DNA from: Caballeronia humi | GTDB lineage: Bacteria; Pseudomonadota; Gammaproteobacteria; Burkholderiales; Burkholderiaceae | Length of the DNA: 64,000 bases | Direction of reading: 5' to 3' | Assembly: GCF_001544475.1 (NCBI RefSeq) | Contig: NZ_FCNW02000003.1 | Coordinates: 186,001 to 250,000, forward strand | Shown here: positions 36,375 to 48,177 of the stretch, piece by piece | Layout: every line of letters starts with the position of its first letter | Numbering within the stretch: the stretch's first letter is position 1 | Translations under genes and position numbers: made by a program | The notes under the pieces: generated by a model | What the model was told of the DNA's origin: nothing | The model's database searches: none | Seen by the model: only the letters and a program-made list of their open reading frames with translations

Positions 36375-37781
36375 ATGGTGAATCACCGAGTGAACGACTA
36401 CAACGAGCGGAGTAACCGGCAGCATTCGCATGCCGTCTTTTCGATTGACGACCCGCGCTGGGGGCGGGGCGACGGCAATGGTGGCACCAAGAACGATCAG
36501 AAGCGTCCGCAGGAGCCGAAGCGTCCCAACGGCAAGGAAGGCGACGGCCCGCCCGATCTCGATGAAATGTGGCGCGACTTCAACAAGCGTCTGGCCGGTC
36601 TCTTCGGCAAGAAACCCGGCAACGGCGCGCCGCGCGCGGACAATGGCCGGGGCGCGAAGATCGGCTTCGGGATCGTCGTCGGCGTTCTGATCGCGATCTA
36701 TCTCGGCAGCGGCGTGTTCGTTGTACAGGATGGACATGTCGGCGTCGTGTCGCAGTTCGGCAAGTACAAGGGCACGGCCGACCAGGGCATCCATTGGCGT
36801 CTGCCCTATCCGTTTCAGTCGCATGAAATCGTCAACACCGCACAGATCCGCTCGGTGGAAGTGGGGCGCAACAACGCGCTCACGCAGGCGAACGTGCGCG
36901 ACGCGTCGCTCCTCACGCACGACGCCGATATCGTCGACGTGCGGTTCGCCGTCCAGTATCAGATCAAGTCGCCGACCGACTATCTCTTCCGCAATCTCGA
37001 TCCCGATCAGAGCGTGACGCAGGCCGGCCAGGCCGCGATCCGCGAAATCGCCGGCGCGGAGCCGACGGACGACCTTCTCTACAACGATCGCGAATCGCTG
37101 CGCGCGCGTCTTATCGACACGATCCAGCGCTCGCTCGACGCGTACAAGACCGGCCTCCAGGTGACGGGCGTCACGCTGCAAAGCGTGCAGGTGCCCGCGC
37201 AGGTGCAGGCGGCGTTCGAGGAAGCGGCGAAGGTGCGCCAGGACAACGAGCGCGCCCGCGATACCGCGCGCGCCTATGCGGCGCAACTTCTGCCGCGCGC
37301 GAAGTCCGACGCGGCACGCACGATCGACGAGGCCACCGCGTACAGCAATCGCGTGGTGACGCAGGCGCAAGGCGATGCCGAGCGCTTTAAGCAGGTCTAC
37401 GCAGAATATTCGAAGGCTCCGGCATTGATTCGTCAACGCATGTACCTGGACACGATGCAGCAGATTTATTCGCGCGCGACGAAGGTGTTCGTCGACAGCA
37501 AGGCGGGCAACAACGTGCTGTATCTGCCGCTCGACAAGATCGCCGAAGCGGCGCGTCATCGTCCGGGCGAGGCCGCCGTCAGCGAGCCGCCGGGCAGTGG
37601 CGCGGCGGCGACCGCGGCTCCGGCCCCGGCTTCAGGCGCGGCAGCAACGGCGGCGTCGACACCGGCATCGGCTGCGACGCCTGCAAGCGCGGCGAGCGGC
37701 GCCAGCCAGAGCGGTGCGAACGATCCGCTGCGCTCGCGCGACGCGTTCCGTTCGCGTACCCGTCAAGACGACCTGCAATAA
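36375..37781 (+). CDS. hflK: FtsH protease modulator HflK
   Basis: The 468-residue protein has a charged, Gly/Pro-rich cytosolic N-terminus, one membrane helix near residues 95-115 and a periplasmic SPFH/band 7 domain (VVQDGHVGVVSQFGKYKGT onward), ending in an Ala/Pro/Ser-rich tail. With HflC it forms a large cage around FtsH and limits its access to membrane proteins. The start at ATG 36375 has no strong ribosome binding site. It is 11 nt before hflC. Confidence 0.95.
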   Translation: MVNHRVNDYNERSNRQHSHAVFSIDDPRWGRGDGNGGTKNDQKRPQEPKRPNGKEGDGPPDLDEMWRDFNKRLAGLFGKKPGNGAPRADNGRGAKIGFGIVVGVLIAIYLGSGVFVVQDGHVGVVSQFGKYKGTADQGIHWRLPYPFQSHEIVNTAQIRSVEVGRNNALTQANVRDASLLTHDADIVDVRFAVQYQIKSPTDYLFRNLDPDQSVTQAGQAAIREIAGAEPTDDLLYNDRESLRARLIDTIQRSLDAYKTGLQVTGVTLQSVQVPAQVQAAFEEAAKVRQDNERARDTARAYAAQLLPRAKSDAARTIDEATAYSNRVVTQAQGDAERFKQVYAEYSKAPALIRQRMYLDTMQQIYSRATKVFVDSKAGNNVLYLPLDKIAEAARHRPGEAAVSEPPGSGAAATAAPAPASGAAATAASTPASAATPASAASGASQSGANDPLRSRDAFRSRTRQDDLQ

Positions 37782-37792
37782 GGAGCGCGATC

Positions 37793-38689
37793 ATGAATCG
37801 AATCATTGCGCTCGTCGTGGCCGTCGTCATCGTGCTGTTCATCGGTTCGTCGATGATCTTCGTCGTCGACGAGCGGCATGCCGCCGTCGTGTCGGCGCAC
37901 GGCGAAGGTAATCCGAAACTCTACGGCCCCGGCCTCCATTTCAAGCTGCCGCCGCCGTTCCAGACGGCCACGCTGATCGACACCCGCACGCTTACCATCG
38001 ACGAAACCGGCTCGGACCGTTTCACGACGTCCGATAAAAGCGAAGTGCTGGTCAACACGGTCATCAAGTATCGCGTGACCGATCCGCTCAAGCTGTTCGA
38101 AAGCAACGAGAAGAACACACAGAGCGCGCAGGAACGTCTGACCGCGCTTGCTCGCACGGCGCTCGCGAGCGCGTTCACGAAGCGCTCGCTCAACGACGCG
38201 CTCGCCGAGCAGCAGGCAATCGCAAGCGAGGCGCAGAAGTCGATCGAGCAGTCCGCGTCGGCGTTCGGCGTCGATCTGGTGGATCTGCAGCTCACGCGCA
38301 TCGACTTTCCGCCGGCCGTCGCCGATTCGGTCTACAAGCGCATGATCGCGGCACGCCAGCAGGCCGCCGCCGACGAGCGCGCGAAGGGCACGGCCGAAGC
38401 GGACAAGATCAAGGCCGACGCGGACCGCCAGCAGCAGGCGACGCTCGCGGAAGCGTACAGTCAGGCGCAGACGATCAAGGGCGAGGGCGACAGCCAGGCC
38501 GCCGCGATCGCCGCCGATGCCTACGGACGCGATCCGCAGTTCTACCAGTTCTATCAGAGCCTCGAAGCGTACAAGAAGACGTTCAAGCCGGGCGACGTGA
38601 TGGTGCTCGACTCGAGCAGCGACTTCTTCCGCTTCATGCGCGGCCCGAACGGCGGCCTCGCGGATGTGGCTCCCGCGCTCAAGCGCTGA
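37793..38689 (+). CDS. hflC: FtsH protease modulator HflC
   Basis: The 298-residue protein has an N-terminal membrane helix (IIALVVAVVIVLFIGSSMIF) and an SPFH domain (VVDERHAAVVSAHGEG), with a coiled-coil part rich in Ala, Glu and Gln. It is the HflK partner. AAGGAG lies before the ATG. Length is normal. Confidence 0.96.
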   Translation: MNRIIALVVAVVIVLFIGSSMIFVVDERHAAVVSAHGEGNPKLYGPGLHFKLPPPFQTATLIDTRTLTIDETGSDRFTTSDKSEVLVNTVIKYRVTDPLKLFESNEKNTQSAQERLTALARTALASAFTKRSLNDALAEQQAIASEAQKSIEQSASAFGVDLVDLQLTRIDFPPAVADSVYKRMIAARQQAAADERAKGTAEADKIKADADRQQQATLAEAYSQAQTIKGEGDSQAAAIAADAYGRDPQFYQFYQSLEAYKKTFKPGDVMVLDSSSDFFRFMRGPNGGLADVAPALKR

Positions 38690-38731
38690 TTGTGCGCGTG
38701 CCTGAGCGAACGCTCCGGCACCTTCATTCGA

Positions 38732-38923
38732 ATGGATATGGCCGCGACGTTACTGCTTGCGCTTGCGCTGATGCTGATCATCGAAGGGATGTTCCCGTTC
38801 GTGTTCCCGACGGCATGGCGTGACACATTCCGCCGCATCGCCGAGCGGCCGACGAACCACATCCGCATCGGCGGCCTGATCGCGATGGGGCTCGGACTCA
38901 TCCTCCTCCTGATCGCGACCTGA
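38732..38923 (+). CDS. DUF2065 (YjeT-like) small membrane protein
   Basis: The 63-residue protein has two membrane helices joined by a short basic loop (PTAWRDTFRRIAERPTNHIR), the YjeT/DUF2065 pattern. YjeT lies between hflC and purA in E. coli too. Its role is unknown. The frame opens at 38690, but the ATG at 38732 (MDMAATLLLAL) is preferred; the upstream residues are not family-like. Confidence 0.88.
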   Translation: MDMAATLLLALALMLIIEGMFPFVFPTAWRDTFRRIAERPTNHIRIGGLIAMGLGLILLLIAT

Positions 38924-38995
38924 GGCGCTTCGCGCGCCTTCTGTCTTTACACGAGCGCCCGAAGGTCGCTCAAACACCCCGTAGGAATCGTTTCG

Positions 38996-40147
38996 ATGTC
39001 GACCTGGTTACTTCCCGAGAATATTGCCGACGTGCTGCCGTCGGAGGCCCGCAAGATCGAAGAGCTGCGCCGGCGGCTGCTCGACCGCTTCCGCTCGTAC
39101 GGCTACGAGCTCGTGATGCCGCCGATGCTCGAATACATCGAGTCGCTTCTGACGAGCGGCGGCAGCGACCTCAACCTCCGCACCTTCAAGCTCGTCGATC
39201 AGCTCTCGGGCCGCACGCTCGGCCTGCGCGCGGACATCACGCCGCAGGTGTCGCGGATCGACGCCCATCTGCTGAACCGCCAGGGCGTGACGCGCCTTTG
39301 CTACGCGGGCAACGTGCTGCATACGCGTCCGCGCGGCCTGCACGCGACGCGCGAGCAGATCCAGATCGGCGCGGAAATCTACGGCCACGCGGGCCTCGAA
39401 GCCGATCTCGAAATTCAGACGCTGATGCTCGATTCGCTGCATCTGGCGGGATTGACGAAGGTGCGTCTCGATTTGTGCCACGCGGGGGTGCTTGCCGCGC
39501 TGCTCGAACTGGAACCGGCGGCGGCATCGCTGGGTGAAGCGCTTTTCGATGCGCTCGCCAGCAAGGACGTGCCGCGCCTGAATGAACTCACCGCTCATCT
39601 CGGGCAGGTGCCGCGCGAGGCGTTGCGCGCGCTGCCGTCACTGTATGGCGATGCGTCGGTGCTCGACACGGCGCGCGGCCGTCTGCCGAACCTGCCTGTG
39701 ATCTCCCGCGCGCTCGATGATCTCGCATTCCTTGCATCGCAAGCGAACGGCGCGGAACTGATGATCGACCTGGCCGATCTGCGCGGCTACGCGTATCACA
39801 GCGGCGTGATGTTCTCGGCCTACGTCGACGGCGTGCCCAACGCGGTCGCGCGCGGCGGCCGTTATGACGACGTCGGTCTTGCGTACGGCCGTGCGCGTCC
39901 GGCGACGGGCTTTTCGCTGGACCTGCGCGAAGTCGCGCGTATTTCCCCGGTTGATGCACGCGGCAGTGCGATCCTCGCACCGTGGAAGCACGACGAGCCG
40001 CTGCGCGCGGCCGTCGCGGCTTTGCGCGACAAGGGCGAAGTGGTGATCCAGGCGCTCCCGGGCCACGACCACGATCTCGACGAATTCGCGTTCGATCGTG
40101 TGCTCGTCGAGCGTGACGGCACGTGGACCGTGGACGCACGAAAGTAA
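38996..40147 (+). CDS. hisZ: ATP phosphoribosyltransferase regulatory subunit
   Basis: The 383-residue protein is like the catalytic core of histidyl-tRNA synthetase ([42 protein letters not shown]) but lacks the anticodon-binding domain. It partners with short-form HisG to start histidine synthesis. Its position before purA is conserved in betaproteobacteria. Confidence 0.95.
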   Translation: MSTWLLPENIADVLPSEARKIEELRRRLLDRFRSYGYELVMPPMLEYIESLLTSGGSDLNLRTFKLVDQLSGRTLGLRADITPQVSRIDAHLLNRQGVTRLCYAGNVLHTRPRGLHATREQIQIGAEIYGHAGLEADLEIQTLMLDSLHLAGLTKVRLDLCHAGVLAALLELEPAAASLGEALFDALASKDVPRLNELTAHLGQVPREALRALPSLYGDASVLDTARGRLPNLPVISRALDDLAFLASQANGAELMIDLADLRGYAYHSGVMFSAYVDGVPNAVARGGRYDDVGLAYGRARPATGFSLDLREVARISPVDARGSAILAPWKHDEPLRAAVAALRDKGEVVIQALPGHDHDLDEFAFDRVLVERDGTWTVDARK

Positions 40148-40253
40148 GCAGCCAAATGCCAGACCTTTGATCGGCAACGACTTTTTCAGGCGTTTCCGAT
40201 CGACACGGGTTCACGAAAGTCCCGAAAAACTCGGAACCTTCCGCGAACATAGG

Positions 40254-40259
40254 TAAAAT
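40254..40259 (+). promoter_or_regulatory. Candidate -10 box of purA
   Basis: TAAAAT lies 28 nt before the purA ATG. No PurR box was recognised. Confidence 0.4.
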
Positions 40260-40277
40260 GCGTTTTTAACCAGCTAA

Positions 40278-41633
<1,356 letters not shown>

Positions 41634-41686
41634 GCGCGCGTAATCGGCGCAAGCGGCTCAAGCGGCTCGCCTGAACCGATCGCTTC

Positions 41687-41720
41687 AAAAAAATGTGGCC
41701 GCACTGAGCGGCCACATTTC
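41687..41720 (+). terminator. Terminator after purA
   Basis: AATGTGGCCGC (41692-41702) pairs perfectly with GCGGCCACATT (41708-41718) around ACTGA. The U-tract is short (TTTCG); an A-run precedes the stem. Confidence 0.75.
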
Positions 41721-41757
41721 GTATATAACCGCAGTACGCATTTGAAAGAGTCTTACC

Positions 41758-42318
41758 ATGATCGCGATGACGGACCCGCGCAACGACGACAAGAACCTCT
41801 GGGTCGGCTGGGATGAATATCACCGGTTGATCGAACTGCTCGCCTTGCGCGTGCACGAGTCCGGCTGGAAGTTCGACAACATCCTGTGCCTCGCGCGCGG
41901 CGGCCTCCGCGTCGGCGACCAGCTCTCGCGCATCTACGACCTGCCGCTCGCGATCCTCTCGACGAGTTCGTACCGCGAGGCCGCCGGCACGGAGCAGGGT
42001 GCGCTCGACATCGCGCAGTACATCACGATGACGCGCGGCGATCTGAGCGGCAACGTGCTGCTCGTCGACGATCTGGTCGACTCGGGCGTCACGCTCGCGC
42101 GCGTGCAGGAGCATCTGAAGGAACGCTATCCGGCGGTCACGGCGGTGCGCTCGGCGGTGCTCTGGTACAAGGCGTGCTCGAACGTGAAGCCCGACTATCA
42201 CGTTCAGTTTCTGGAAACGAATCCGTGGATTCATCAACCGTTCGAGGAGTGGGATACGGTGCGTCCGCACAATCTCGGCGCATGGATCAAGCGCGGCATG
42301 CAGAACGGCCGCGGCTGA
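41758..42318 (+). CDS. Purine (xanthine-guanine type) phosphoribosyltransferase
   Basis: The 186-residue protein has the PRPP-binding motif VLLVDDLVDSGVTL near residue 100 and the upstream CLARGGLRVGDQLSR loop. It is a type I phosphoribosyltransferase that should salvage guanine, xanthine or hypoxanthine. Its place beside purA supports purine salvage. A second start at 41767 (MTDPRND) is possible. The exact base is not determined. Confidence 0.82.
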   Translation: MIAMTDPRNDDKNLWVGWDEYHRLIELLALRVHESGWKFDNILCLARGGLRVGDQLSRIYDLPLAILSTSSYREAAGTEQGALDIAQYITMTRGDLSGNVLLVDDLVDSGVTLARVQEHLKERYPAVTAVRSAVLWYKACSNVKPDYHVQFLETNPWIHQPFEEWDTVRPHNLGAWIKRGMQNGRG

Positions 42319-42345
42319 CACGCATCACCGAACGAGCCGGGCTCG

Positions 42346-42392
42346 ACGCCGTTCGCTCATGCCTTCGGGCATGGCCGAACGGCGTTTTCTTT
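42346..42392 (+). terminator. Strong terminator with branched stem
   Basis: ACGCCGTTCG (42346-42355) pairs with CGAACGGCGT (42376-42385) and encloses an inner CATGCC-ttcg-GGCATG hairpin. TTTTCTTT follows. It ends the phosphoribosyltransferase transcript. Confidence 0.88.
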
Positions 42393-42573
42393 GTGCACTG
42401 AAAGTCATGGCGCGTTCAAGAAGCACCGCGCCGATGCACCGTCGCCATTTCAACGCAATGCTAAACTGCGCCATCCCGCCTCGCGTGGTGCTCGGACAAC
42501 AGGGAACCGGCGGTTTGCCTGCAACGTTAGAATGGCGTTCGTTTTTTCCGCCTCAAACGGATACCTCGCGTTT

Positions 42574-44466
42574 ATGACCAATCTGACTCACGCGCAAGAG
42601 CGCAAGCAGCCTCTCCCGACGCTGGCGCTTGCCGCCATCGGCATCGTGTTCGGCGATATCGGCACGAGTCCGCTGTATGCGCTGAAAGAGGCGTTCAGCA
42701 CGTCGCACGGCATCGAATTGACCGATGCCTCCATCCTCGGCGTCATCTCCCTGCTCTTCTGGGCGATCGTCATCGTGGTCGCGATCAAGTACGTGCTCTT
42801 CGTCATGCGCGCCGACAACAACGGCGAAGGCGGCGTGCTCGCGCTCATGACGCTCGCGTTGCGCACCTTCAGCAATACCGGGCGCATGTCCGGCATCCTG
42901 ATGATGCTCGGCATCTTCGGCGCGTGCATGTTCTACGGCGACGCCGTGATCACCCCTGCAATGTCGGTGCTCTCGGCGGTGGAGGGGCTCACGATCTCGA
43001 CGCCGCACCTGGCGCCCTACGTGCTGCCGATCACGATCGTCATCCTCATCATGCTCTTCTGGATCCAGCGGCGCGGCACGGCGGTCGTAGGCCGGCTGTT
43101 CGGCCCGATCATGGTGCTGTGGTTCGCGACGCTCGCCGTGCTCGGCGTGTATCACATCGTGCTCGAACCGCGCGTCATCATTGCGCTGAACCCGTACTAC
43201 GCGTTTTCGTTCATGCAGCAGCACGTGCTGCAGGCGTACATCGTGCTCGGCTCGGTCGTGCTCGTGCTGACGGGCGCCGAAGCGCTCTACGCCGACATGG
43301 GCCACTTCGGCGCGAAGCCGATCCGCCTCGGCTGGTATTGCTTCGTGATGCCGTCGTTGCTTCTCAACTATTTCGGCCAGGGCGCGCTTCTGATGCACTC
43401 GCCGGAGGCGCGCGTAAGCCCGTTCTTCCTGCTCGCACCGGACTGGGCGCTGCTGCCGCTCGTCATCCTTTCGACAATCGCGACGGTGATCGCGTCGCAG
43501 GCGGTCATTTCCGGCGCCTATTCGCTGACGAGCCAGGCGATCCAGCTTGGCTACGTGCCGCGCATGAAGATCCTGCACACGTCCGAGCTCGCGATCGGGC
43601 AGATCTACATTCCGCTCGTCAACTGGATGCTGCTGTTCATCATCCTGTGCATCGTGATCGGCTTCAAGAGTTCGGAAAACCTCGCCGCCGCGTACGGCCT
43701 CGCCGTCACCGCGACGATGATCGTCACGACGATGCTCGCCTCAGTCGTCATGACCAAGCTCTGGGGCTGGAACAAGGCGGTCGTGACGGGGATCATCAGC
43801 GTGTTTTTCCTCGTCGATCTCGGCTTTTTCGGCGCGAGTTTGCTGAAGATCGAGCAGGGCGGCTGGCTGCCGCTGTGCATCGGCGGGGCGCTCTTCTTCC
43901 TGCTGATGACGTGGTACAAGGGCCGCATGATCGTGAAGGACCGCACCGCCGCCGACGGCATCCCGCTGATGCCGTTCCTGCAGGGGCTGCTCGCGCACCC
44001 GCCGCATCGCGTGTCGGGGACGGCGATCTACCTCACGGGCAGCGATTCGCTCGTGCCCGTCAGCCTCCTGCACAACCTGAAGCACAACAAGGTGTTGCAC
44101 GAGCGGACGATTTTCCTGAATTTCGTCACGCGCGACATTCCGTACGTCGACGATTCAGAACGGCTCGACGTGAAGGACATCAGTGGCGGGCTTTTTCTCG
44201 TGAAGGCCGCCTACGGCTTCAATGAGACGCCCGACGTGAAGGCCGTGCTCGAGCAGATCAGCCGCACGCACGCCATGACCTTCGAGCTGATGGATACGTC
44301 GTTCTTCATGGCGCGCGAAACGGTCGTGCCGACGGAGTTGCCGGGCATGTCGGTGTGGCGCGAACGCGTGTTCGCGTGGATGCACCAGAACGCCGCCAAG
44401 CCGACCGATTTCTTCAGCATCCCGGCCAATCGCGTGGTTGAACTGGGCACGAAGATCGAGATTTGA
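42574..44466 (+). CDS. kup: Kup-type potassium uptake protein
   Basis: The 630-residue protein has the Kup start ([25 protein letters not shown]), twelve likely membrane helices to about residue 440 and a cytosolic C-terminal domain. It is a proton-coupled potassium importer. ATG 42574 is used; the open frame back to 42391 crosses the terminator. A TAGAAT -10-like box lies at 42528-42533. Confidence 0.95.
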   Translation: MTNLTHAQERKQPLPTLALAAIGIVFGDIGTSPLYALKEAFSTSHGIELTDASILGVISLLFWAIVIVVAIKYVLFVMRADNNGEGGVLALMTLALRTFSNTGRMSGILMMLGIFGACMFYGDAVITPAMSVLSAVEGLTISTPHLAPYVLPITIVILIMLFWIQRRGTAVVGRLFGPIMVLWFATLAVLGVYHIVLEPRVIIALNPYYAFSFMQQHVLQAYIVLGSVVLVLTGAEALYADMGHFGAKPIRLGWYCFVMPSLLLNYFGQGALLMHSPEARVSPFFLLAPDWALLPLVILSTIATVIASQAVISGAYSLTSQAIQLGYVPRMKILHTSELAIGQIYIPLVNWMLLFIILCIVIGFKSSENLAAAYGLAVTATMIVTTMLASVVMTKLWGWNKAVVTGIISVFFLVDLGFFGASLLKIEQGGWLPLCIGGALFFLLMTWYKGRMIVKDRTAADGIPLMPFLQGLLAHPPHRVSGTAIYLTGSDSLVPVSLLHNLKHNKVLHERTIFLNFVTRDIPYVDDSERLDVKDISGGLFLVKAAYGFNETPDVKAVLEQISRTHAMTFELMDTSFFMARETVVPTELPGMSVWRERVFAWMHQNAAKPTDFFSIPANRVVELGTKIEI

Positions 44467-44491
44467 GCGTTGCCCGGCGCATTGAATGCCT

Positions 44492-45457
44492 TCAGTGCGC
44501 CGGCGTTTCCAGTTCCGCCCGTGTAGACGGCCGCGCCACCGCGTGCTGACGCACCGACCAGCTCACGCCTCCCAGCAGCAGCACGATCGCCAAAACTTCG
44601 GGTACGCGCGGGAGTCGTTCGTCGTAGACAAACGCGTAAAGCAGCGCGAAAAGCGTTTCGAACGCGATCATCTGTCCCGAGAGCGTCAGCGGCAGGCGCT
44701 TGGACGCCGCATTCCAGAGCGTGTTGCCGAGCCACGAGCCGCCGAGCGCGAGCGCGAAGCTTACGATCCAGAACATCTGCCAGCGCGCGGCCGGCACGCT
44801 CGCCTGCACGGTGCCTGCTGGCAGCGTCAGCACGACGAGCCACAGCGCGCCGCCCAGCACGCCCGTCACGATGCCCCAGAGGATCGACCACTCGTTGCCG
44901 TCGAAATGGGTGTTCGCCTGCAGGTAGCGTGCGTTGACGACCGCGTACCACGTCCACGAGAGGAGCGCGCCCACCGCGCACGCGAGGCCGCCGAGCTTCG
45001 TCATGACGCTGGTGGCGTTGCCGCCGGCGTCGCTGAAAACGTCGATGTTGATGCACGCGATGCCCGCGATCACCATCACGAGCGGCCAGAACAGGCGCTT
45101 CAAGTCGATCGCGCCATGATCGCGCCGCCCGGCGAGCGTCACAGTGACGGGCAAGATCCCGACGATCAGCGAGGAGGGCGCGACGCCCACCATCTGCACG
45201 GCGGTGGCGAGGAGCATGTAGTAGAGCAGGTTGCCGACCAGCGCCAGCTTGACGAGCGCGATGAGGTCCGCGCGCGTGAGTTTCGCGGCGAGCCTGCGCG
45301 CGAACGGCAGCGCGAACGCGAGCGAGACGAGTCCGTACATCACGTACCGGCCGCTGCTCAGGAGCAGCGGCGAAAAATCGGGCAGCAGTCGCGGCGCGAG
45401 AAAAATGAAGCCCCAGATTGCCCCTGCCATCACCCCATATGCCACACCGCGCTGCAT
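44492..45457 (-). CDS. EamA/DMT-family transporter
   Basis: The 321-residue protein has ten likely membrane helices in two EamA halves (GVMAGAIWGFIFLAPRLLPDF at the start; GGSWLGNTLWNAASKRLPLT in the second). The family exports or imports small metabolites such as amino acids. It is convergent with kup, with 25 bp between the stop codons. The ATG at 45457 has GGAATGGAG upstream. The substrate is unknown. Confidence 0.85.
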   Translation of the reverse strand: MQRGVAYGVMAGAIWGFIFLAPRLLPDFSPLLLSSGRYVMYGLVSLAFALPFARRLAAKLTRADLIALVKLALVGNLLYYMLLATAVQMVGVAPSSLIVGILPVTVTLAGRRDHGAIDLKRLFWPLVMVIAGIACINIDVFSDAGGNATSVMTKLGGLACAVGALLSWTWYAVVNARYLQANTHFDGNEWSILWGIVTGVLGGALWLVVLTLPAGTVQASVPAARWQMFWIVSFALALGGSWLGNTLWNAASKRLPLTLSGQMIAFETLFALLYAFVYDERLPRVPEVLAIVLLLGGVSWSVRQHAVARPSTRAELETPAH

Positions 45458-45742
45458 CGTTTTGCTCCATTCCCTGGCTCTTGAAGGCGCGCAGAGTAGC
45501 ACGGGGCGGGGGCGGTTTGTCTTGTCGAAAGCTGCACTCCGATGCCGGTTTCGACCCCGCGCGCGGGCCGATAGCGCGGAAGGCCAAACCGAAAATCACC
45601 CGAAAACGACGCGAAAAGAAAAGCGAAATGACGGTCGAAAATGGGCCCGGAAATTGCGACGGATTCACGTAAGCCAATGTTCGGTCAGTGAAAAACCGGG
45701 GAACTATCGGTATAATCTGCTTTTGCGCCCATAGGATTTGCC
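45458..45742. other. Intergenic region, EamA gene and guaB promoters
   Basis: This 285-bp divergent region holds a consensus TATAAT at 45711-45716, 26 nt before the guaB ATG, and an AGGA ribosome binding site. The left part should hold the EamA promoter on the minus strand. No gene is supported. Confidence 0.6.
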
Positions 45743-47203
45743 ATGCGTCTGATCCAGAAAGCACTCACGTTCGATGACGTGCTCCTCGTGCCCGCGTTTT
45801 CCAACGTTCTCCCGCGCGACACCACCCTTAAGTCCCAGCTGACCCGCAAGATTTCCCTCAACATGCCCCTCGTGTCCGCCGCCATGGACACCGTCACCGA
45901 AGGGCGCCTCGCCATCGCGATGGCCCAGATGGGCGGCGTCGGCATCGTCCACAAGAACCTCACCGCTGCGGAACAGGCTCGCGAAGTCGCGAAAGTGAAG
46001 CGCTTCGAGTCGGGCGTCGTGCGTGATCCGATCACCGTGCCGCCACAAATGCGCGTGCGCGATGTCATCGCGCTGACGCAGCAGCACGGCATTTCGGGCT
46101 TTCCGGTCGTCGAGGGGCCGAAGCTGATCGGCATCGTCACCAATCGCGACCTGCGCTTCGAAGAACGCATGGACGAACCGGTGCGCAACATCATGACGCC
46201 GCGCGAGCGCCTCGTGACGGTCAAGGAAGGCACGCCGCTCGCCGAAGCGAAGGCGCTGATGCACAGCCACCGGCTGGAGCGCGTGCTGGTCGTGAACGAC
46301 GCGTTCGAGCTGCGCGGCCTCATGACGGTCAAGGACATCACCAAGCAGACCGAACACCCGGACGCCTGTAAGGACGAGCACGGCAAGCTGCGGGTCGGCG
46401 CGGCGGTGGGCGTCGGCGCTGATAACGAAGAGCGCGTCGAACTGCTGGCGGCGGCGGGCGTCGACGTGATCGTCGTCGATACCGCGCACGGCCACAGCCA
46501 GGGCGTGCTGGAACGCGTGCGCTGGGTCAAGCAGAAGTATCCGCACATCGAAGTGATCGGCGGCAATATCGCGACGGCCGAAGCGGCGAAGGCGCTCGTC
46601 GAGTACGGCGCGGACGGCGTGAAGGTCGGCATCGGCCCGGGCTCGATCTGCACGACGCGGATCGTCGCGGGCGTCGGCGTGCCGCAGATCACGGCGGTGT
46701 CGAACGTGTCGGAAGCGTTGAAGGGCAGCGGCGTGCCGGTGATCTCCGACGGCGGCGTGCGCTTCTCCGGCGACGTCGCGAAGGCGCTCGCCGCCGGCGC
46801 GAACGCCGTCATGATGGGCAGCATGCTCGCGGGCACGGAAGAATCGCCCGGCGACGTGTTCCTGTTCCAGGGCCGCCAGTACAAGGCGTATCGCGGCATG
46901 GGCTCGGTCGGCGCCATGAAGGACGGCGCCGCCGATCGCTACTTCCAGGACAACTCGGCGAACATCGACAAACTCGTGCCGGAAGGCATCGAAGGCCGCG
47001 TCGCCTACAAGGGCTCGGTCAACGCGATCCTGTTCCAGGTGGTTGGCGGCGTGCGGGCGAGCATGGGCTACTGCGGCTGCCGCACGATTCTGGAGATGCA
47101 CGACAAGGCCGAGTTCGTGCAGATCACGGCGGCGGGCATGCGCGAATCGCACGTCCACGACGTCCAGATCACCAAGGAAGCGCCCAACTATCACGTGGAC
47201 TAA
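45743..47203 (+). CDS. guaB: Inosine-5'-monophosphate dehydrogenase
   Basis: The 486-residue protein has the TIM-barrel start ([19 protein letters not shown]), two CBS domains at about 95-205 and the catalytic loop GSICTTR with Cys303. It oxidises IMP to XMP with NAD, the first step to GMP. It is followed by the repeat-tailed membrane protein and guaA. Confidence 0.98.
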   Translation: MRLIQKALTFDDVLLVPAFSNVLPRDTTLKSQLTRKISLNMPLVSAAMDTVTEGRLAIAMAQMGGVGIVHKNLTAAEQAREVAKVKRFESGVVRDPITVPPQMRVRDVIALTQQHGISGFPVVEGPKLIGIVTNRDLRFEERMDEPVRNIMTPRERLVTVKEGTPLAEAKALMHSHRLERVLVVNDAFELRGLMTVKDITKQTEHPDACKDEHGKLRVGAAVGVGADNEERVELLAAAGVDVIVVDTAHGHSQGVLERVRWVKQKYPHIEVIGGNIATAEAAKALVEYGADGVKVGIGPGSICTTRIVAGVGVPQITAVSNVSEALKGSGVPVISDGGVRFSGDVAKALAAGANAVMMGSMLAGTEESPGDVFLFQGRQYKAYRGMGSVGAMKDGAADRYFQDNSANIDKLVPEGIEGRVAYKGSVNAILFQVVGGVRASMGYCGCRTILEMHDKAEFVQITAAGMRESHVHDVQITKEAPNYHVD

Positions 47204-47206
47204 ACC

Positions 47207-48004
47207 ATGAAACCGTTGCTGCGAGCCGTACTCGTCGTCAATGCCCTGATTTTTCTCGCGTTCGGCGTGCTGTTCCTGCTGACGCCCTGGGCTGCGTTGT
47301 ACAGCGCGCTGCAACTCGTTCAGGTGCAGCCTGCGTTCGCCGGGCAACTGTTCGGTATCGCGCTTGTCGGATTGGCGTGGCTGTCGTTTCACGCGGCCGT
47401 CAACGGCGCGTTGACGGTGACGGGCGCAAGGGTTTCGGGGCATGTCGAATGGCTGTCGGGCGTGGTCATGCTCGTGTGGCTGCTCGGGCTTCGGACCCCG
47501 GAGCTCGCCGGCTTCGGGCAGGTGGTCTCTGCGCTGACGGGCGTGATCCTGCTGATCCTCGGGCTTGGCAGCGTGCGGCTCGCGGGCGCGGTGCGTCGAC
47601 GCGAGCGGGCGCAGGCGGCAGGCGCGGTGGCGGCGGATCGTGCTGAAAAGCGCGCGGCGGTGAAGCGTGAAGATGTCCGCGCGACGCCTGCGCCTGCTAC
47701 GGCTACGGCACCCGCTGGCCGTCGCGTCGATCCGCTGGCTGGCGAGCCTGTCGCGGGCGAGGCGCTGGATGTCGGAACGCGGCCCGCAGCGCGAGCGCCG
47801 GCAGCCACGGCGATCGATCCGGCGACCGGCCGCAGCATCGACCCGGTCACCGGCCGCACGATCGACCCCGTGACCGGCCGCACGATCGAGCCGACGATTG
47901 CCCGCACCATCGATCCCGCTACCGGCAGAACCATCGACCCCGTGACGGGCGAGCGGACCGAACCGCGTCTTACGCCTGACCCGCTGCGTCCCGATACGCG
48001 ATGA
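47207..48004 (+). CDS. Membrane protein with IDPxTGR repeat tail
   Basis: I do not recognise the family with certainty. The 265-residue protein has four likely membrane helices in residues 1-125 (like small DUF4345-type proteins), then a charged Ala-rich linker and, from residue 203, six copies of an eight-residue repeat (IDPxTGRT; one diverged as IEPTIART). It ends in a Pro/Arg-rich stretch. It starts 3 nt after guaB, so it is probably translated from the guaB mRNA. The role is unknown. Confidence 0.75.
   Translation: MKPLLRAVLVVNALIFLAFGVLFLLTPWAALYSALQLVQVQPAFAGQLFGIALVGLAWLSFHAAVNGALTVTGARVSGHVEWLSGVVMLVWLLGLRTPELAGFGQVVSALTGVILLILGLGSVRLAGAVRRRERAQAAGAVAADRAEKRAAVKREDVRATPAPATATAPAGRRVDPLAGEPVAGEALDVGTRPAARAPAATAIDPATGRSIDPVTGRTIDPVTGRTIEPTIARTIDPATGRTIDPVTGERTEPRLTPDPLRPDTR
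47813..47955 (+). repeat. 24-bp coding tandem repeat (IDPxTGR)
   Basis: Six units of 24 bp encode ID-P-x-T-G-R-[TS]. Third codon positions vary between copies (ATCGATCCGGCG, ATCGACCCGGTC, ATCGACCCCGTG), so the protein motif looks conserved beyond recent DNA duplication. One unit (IEPTIART) is diverged. Confidence 0.9.
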
Positions 48005-48177
48005 AAGCCGCATGAGCGAAGCGCGCCTCAACCGAACCGGGCGTTTCGTCACGACCTGTACTCCAGCGGTCGGCCTTCGCGCCGGCCGTCGATTTTTTGG
48101 CGGGAGCCGGACGTCGCGATGACGCCGACCCCGCGCCCCCATCACCGCAACCGTTTACTTCGCCTTTGGCCGCTGCC

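Noticed and set aside
48070..48098. Terminator before guaA
   Set aside because: The stem is only about 5 bp with an 8-nt loop; the T-run alone is not enough.
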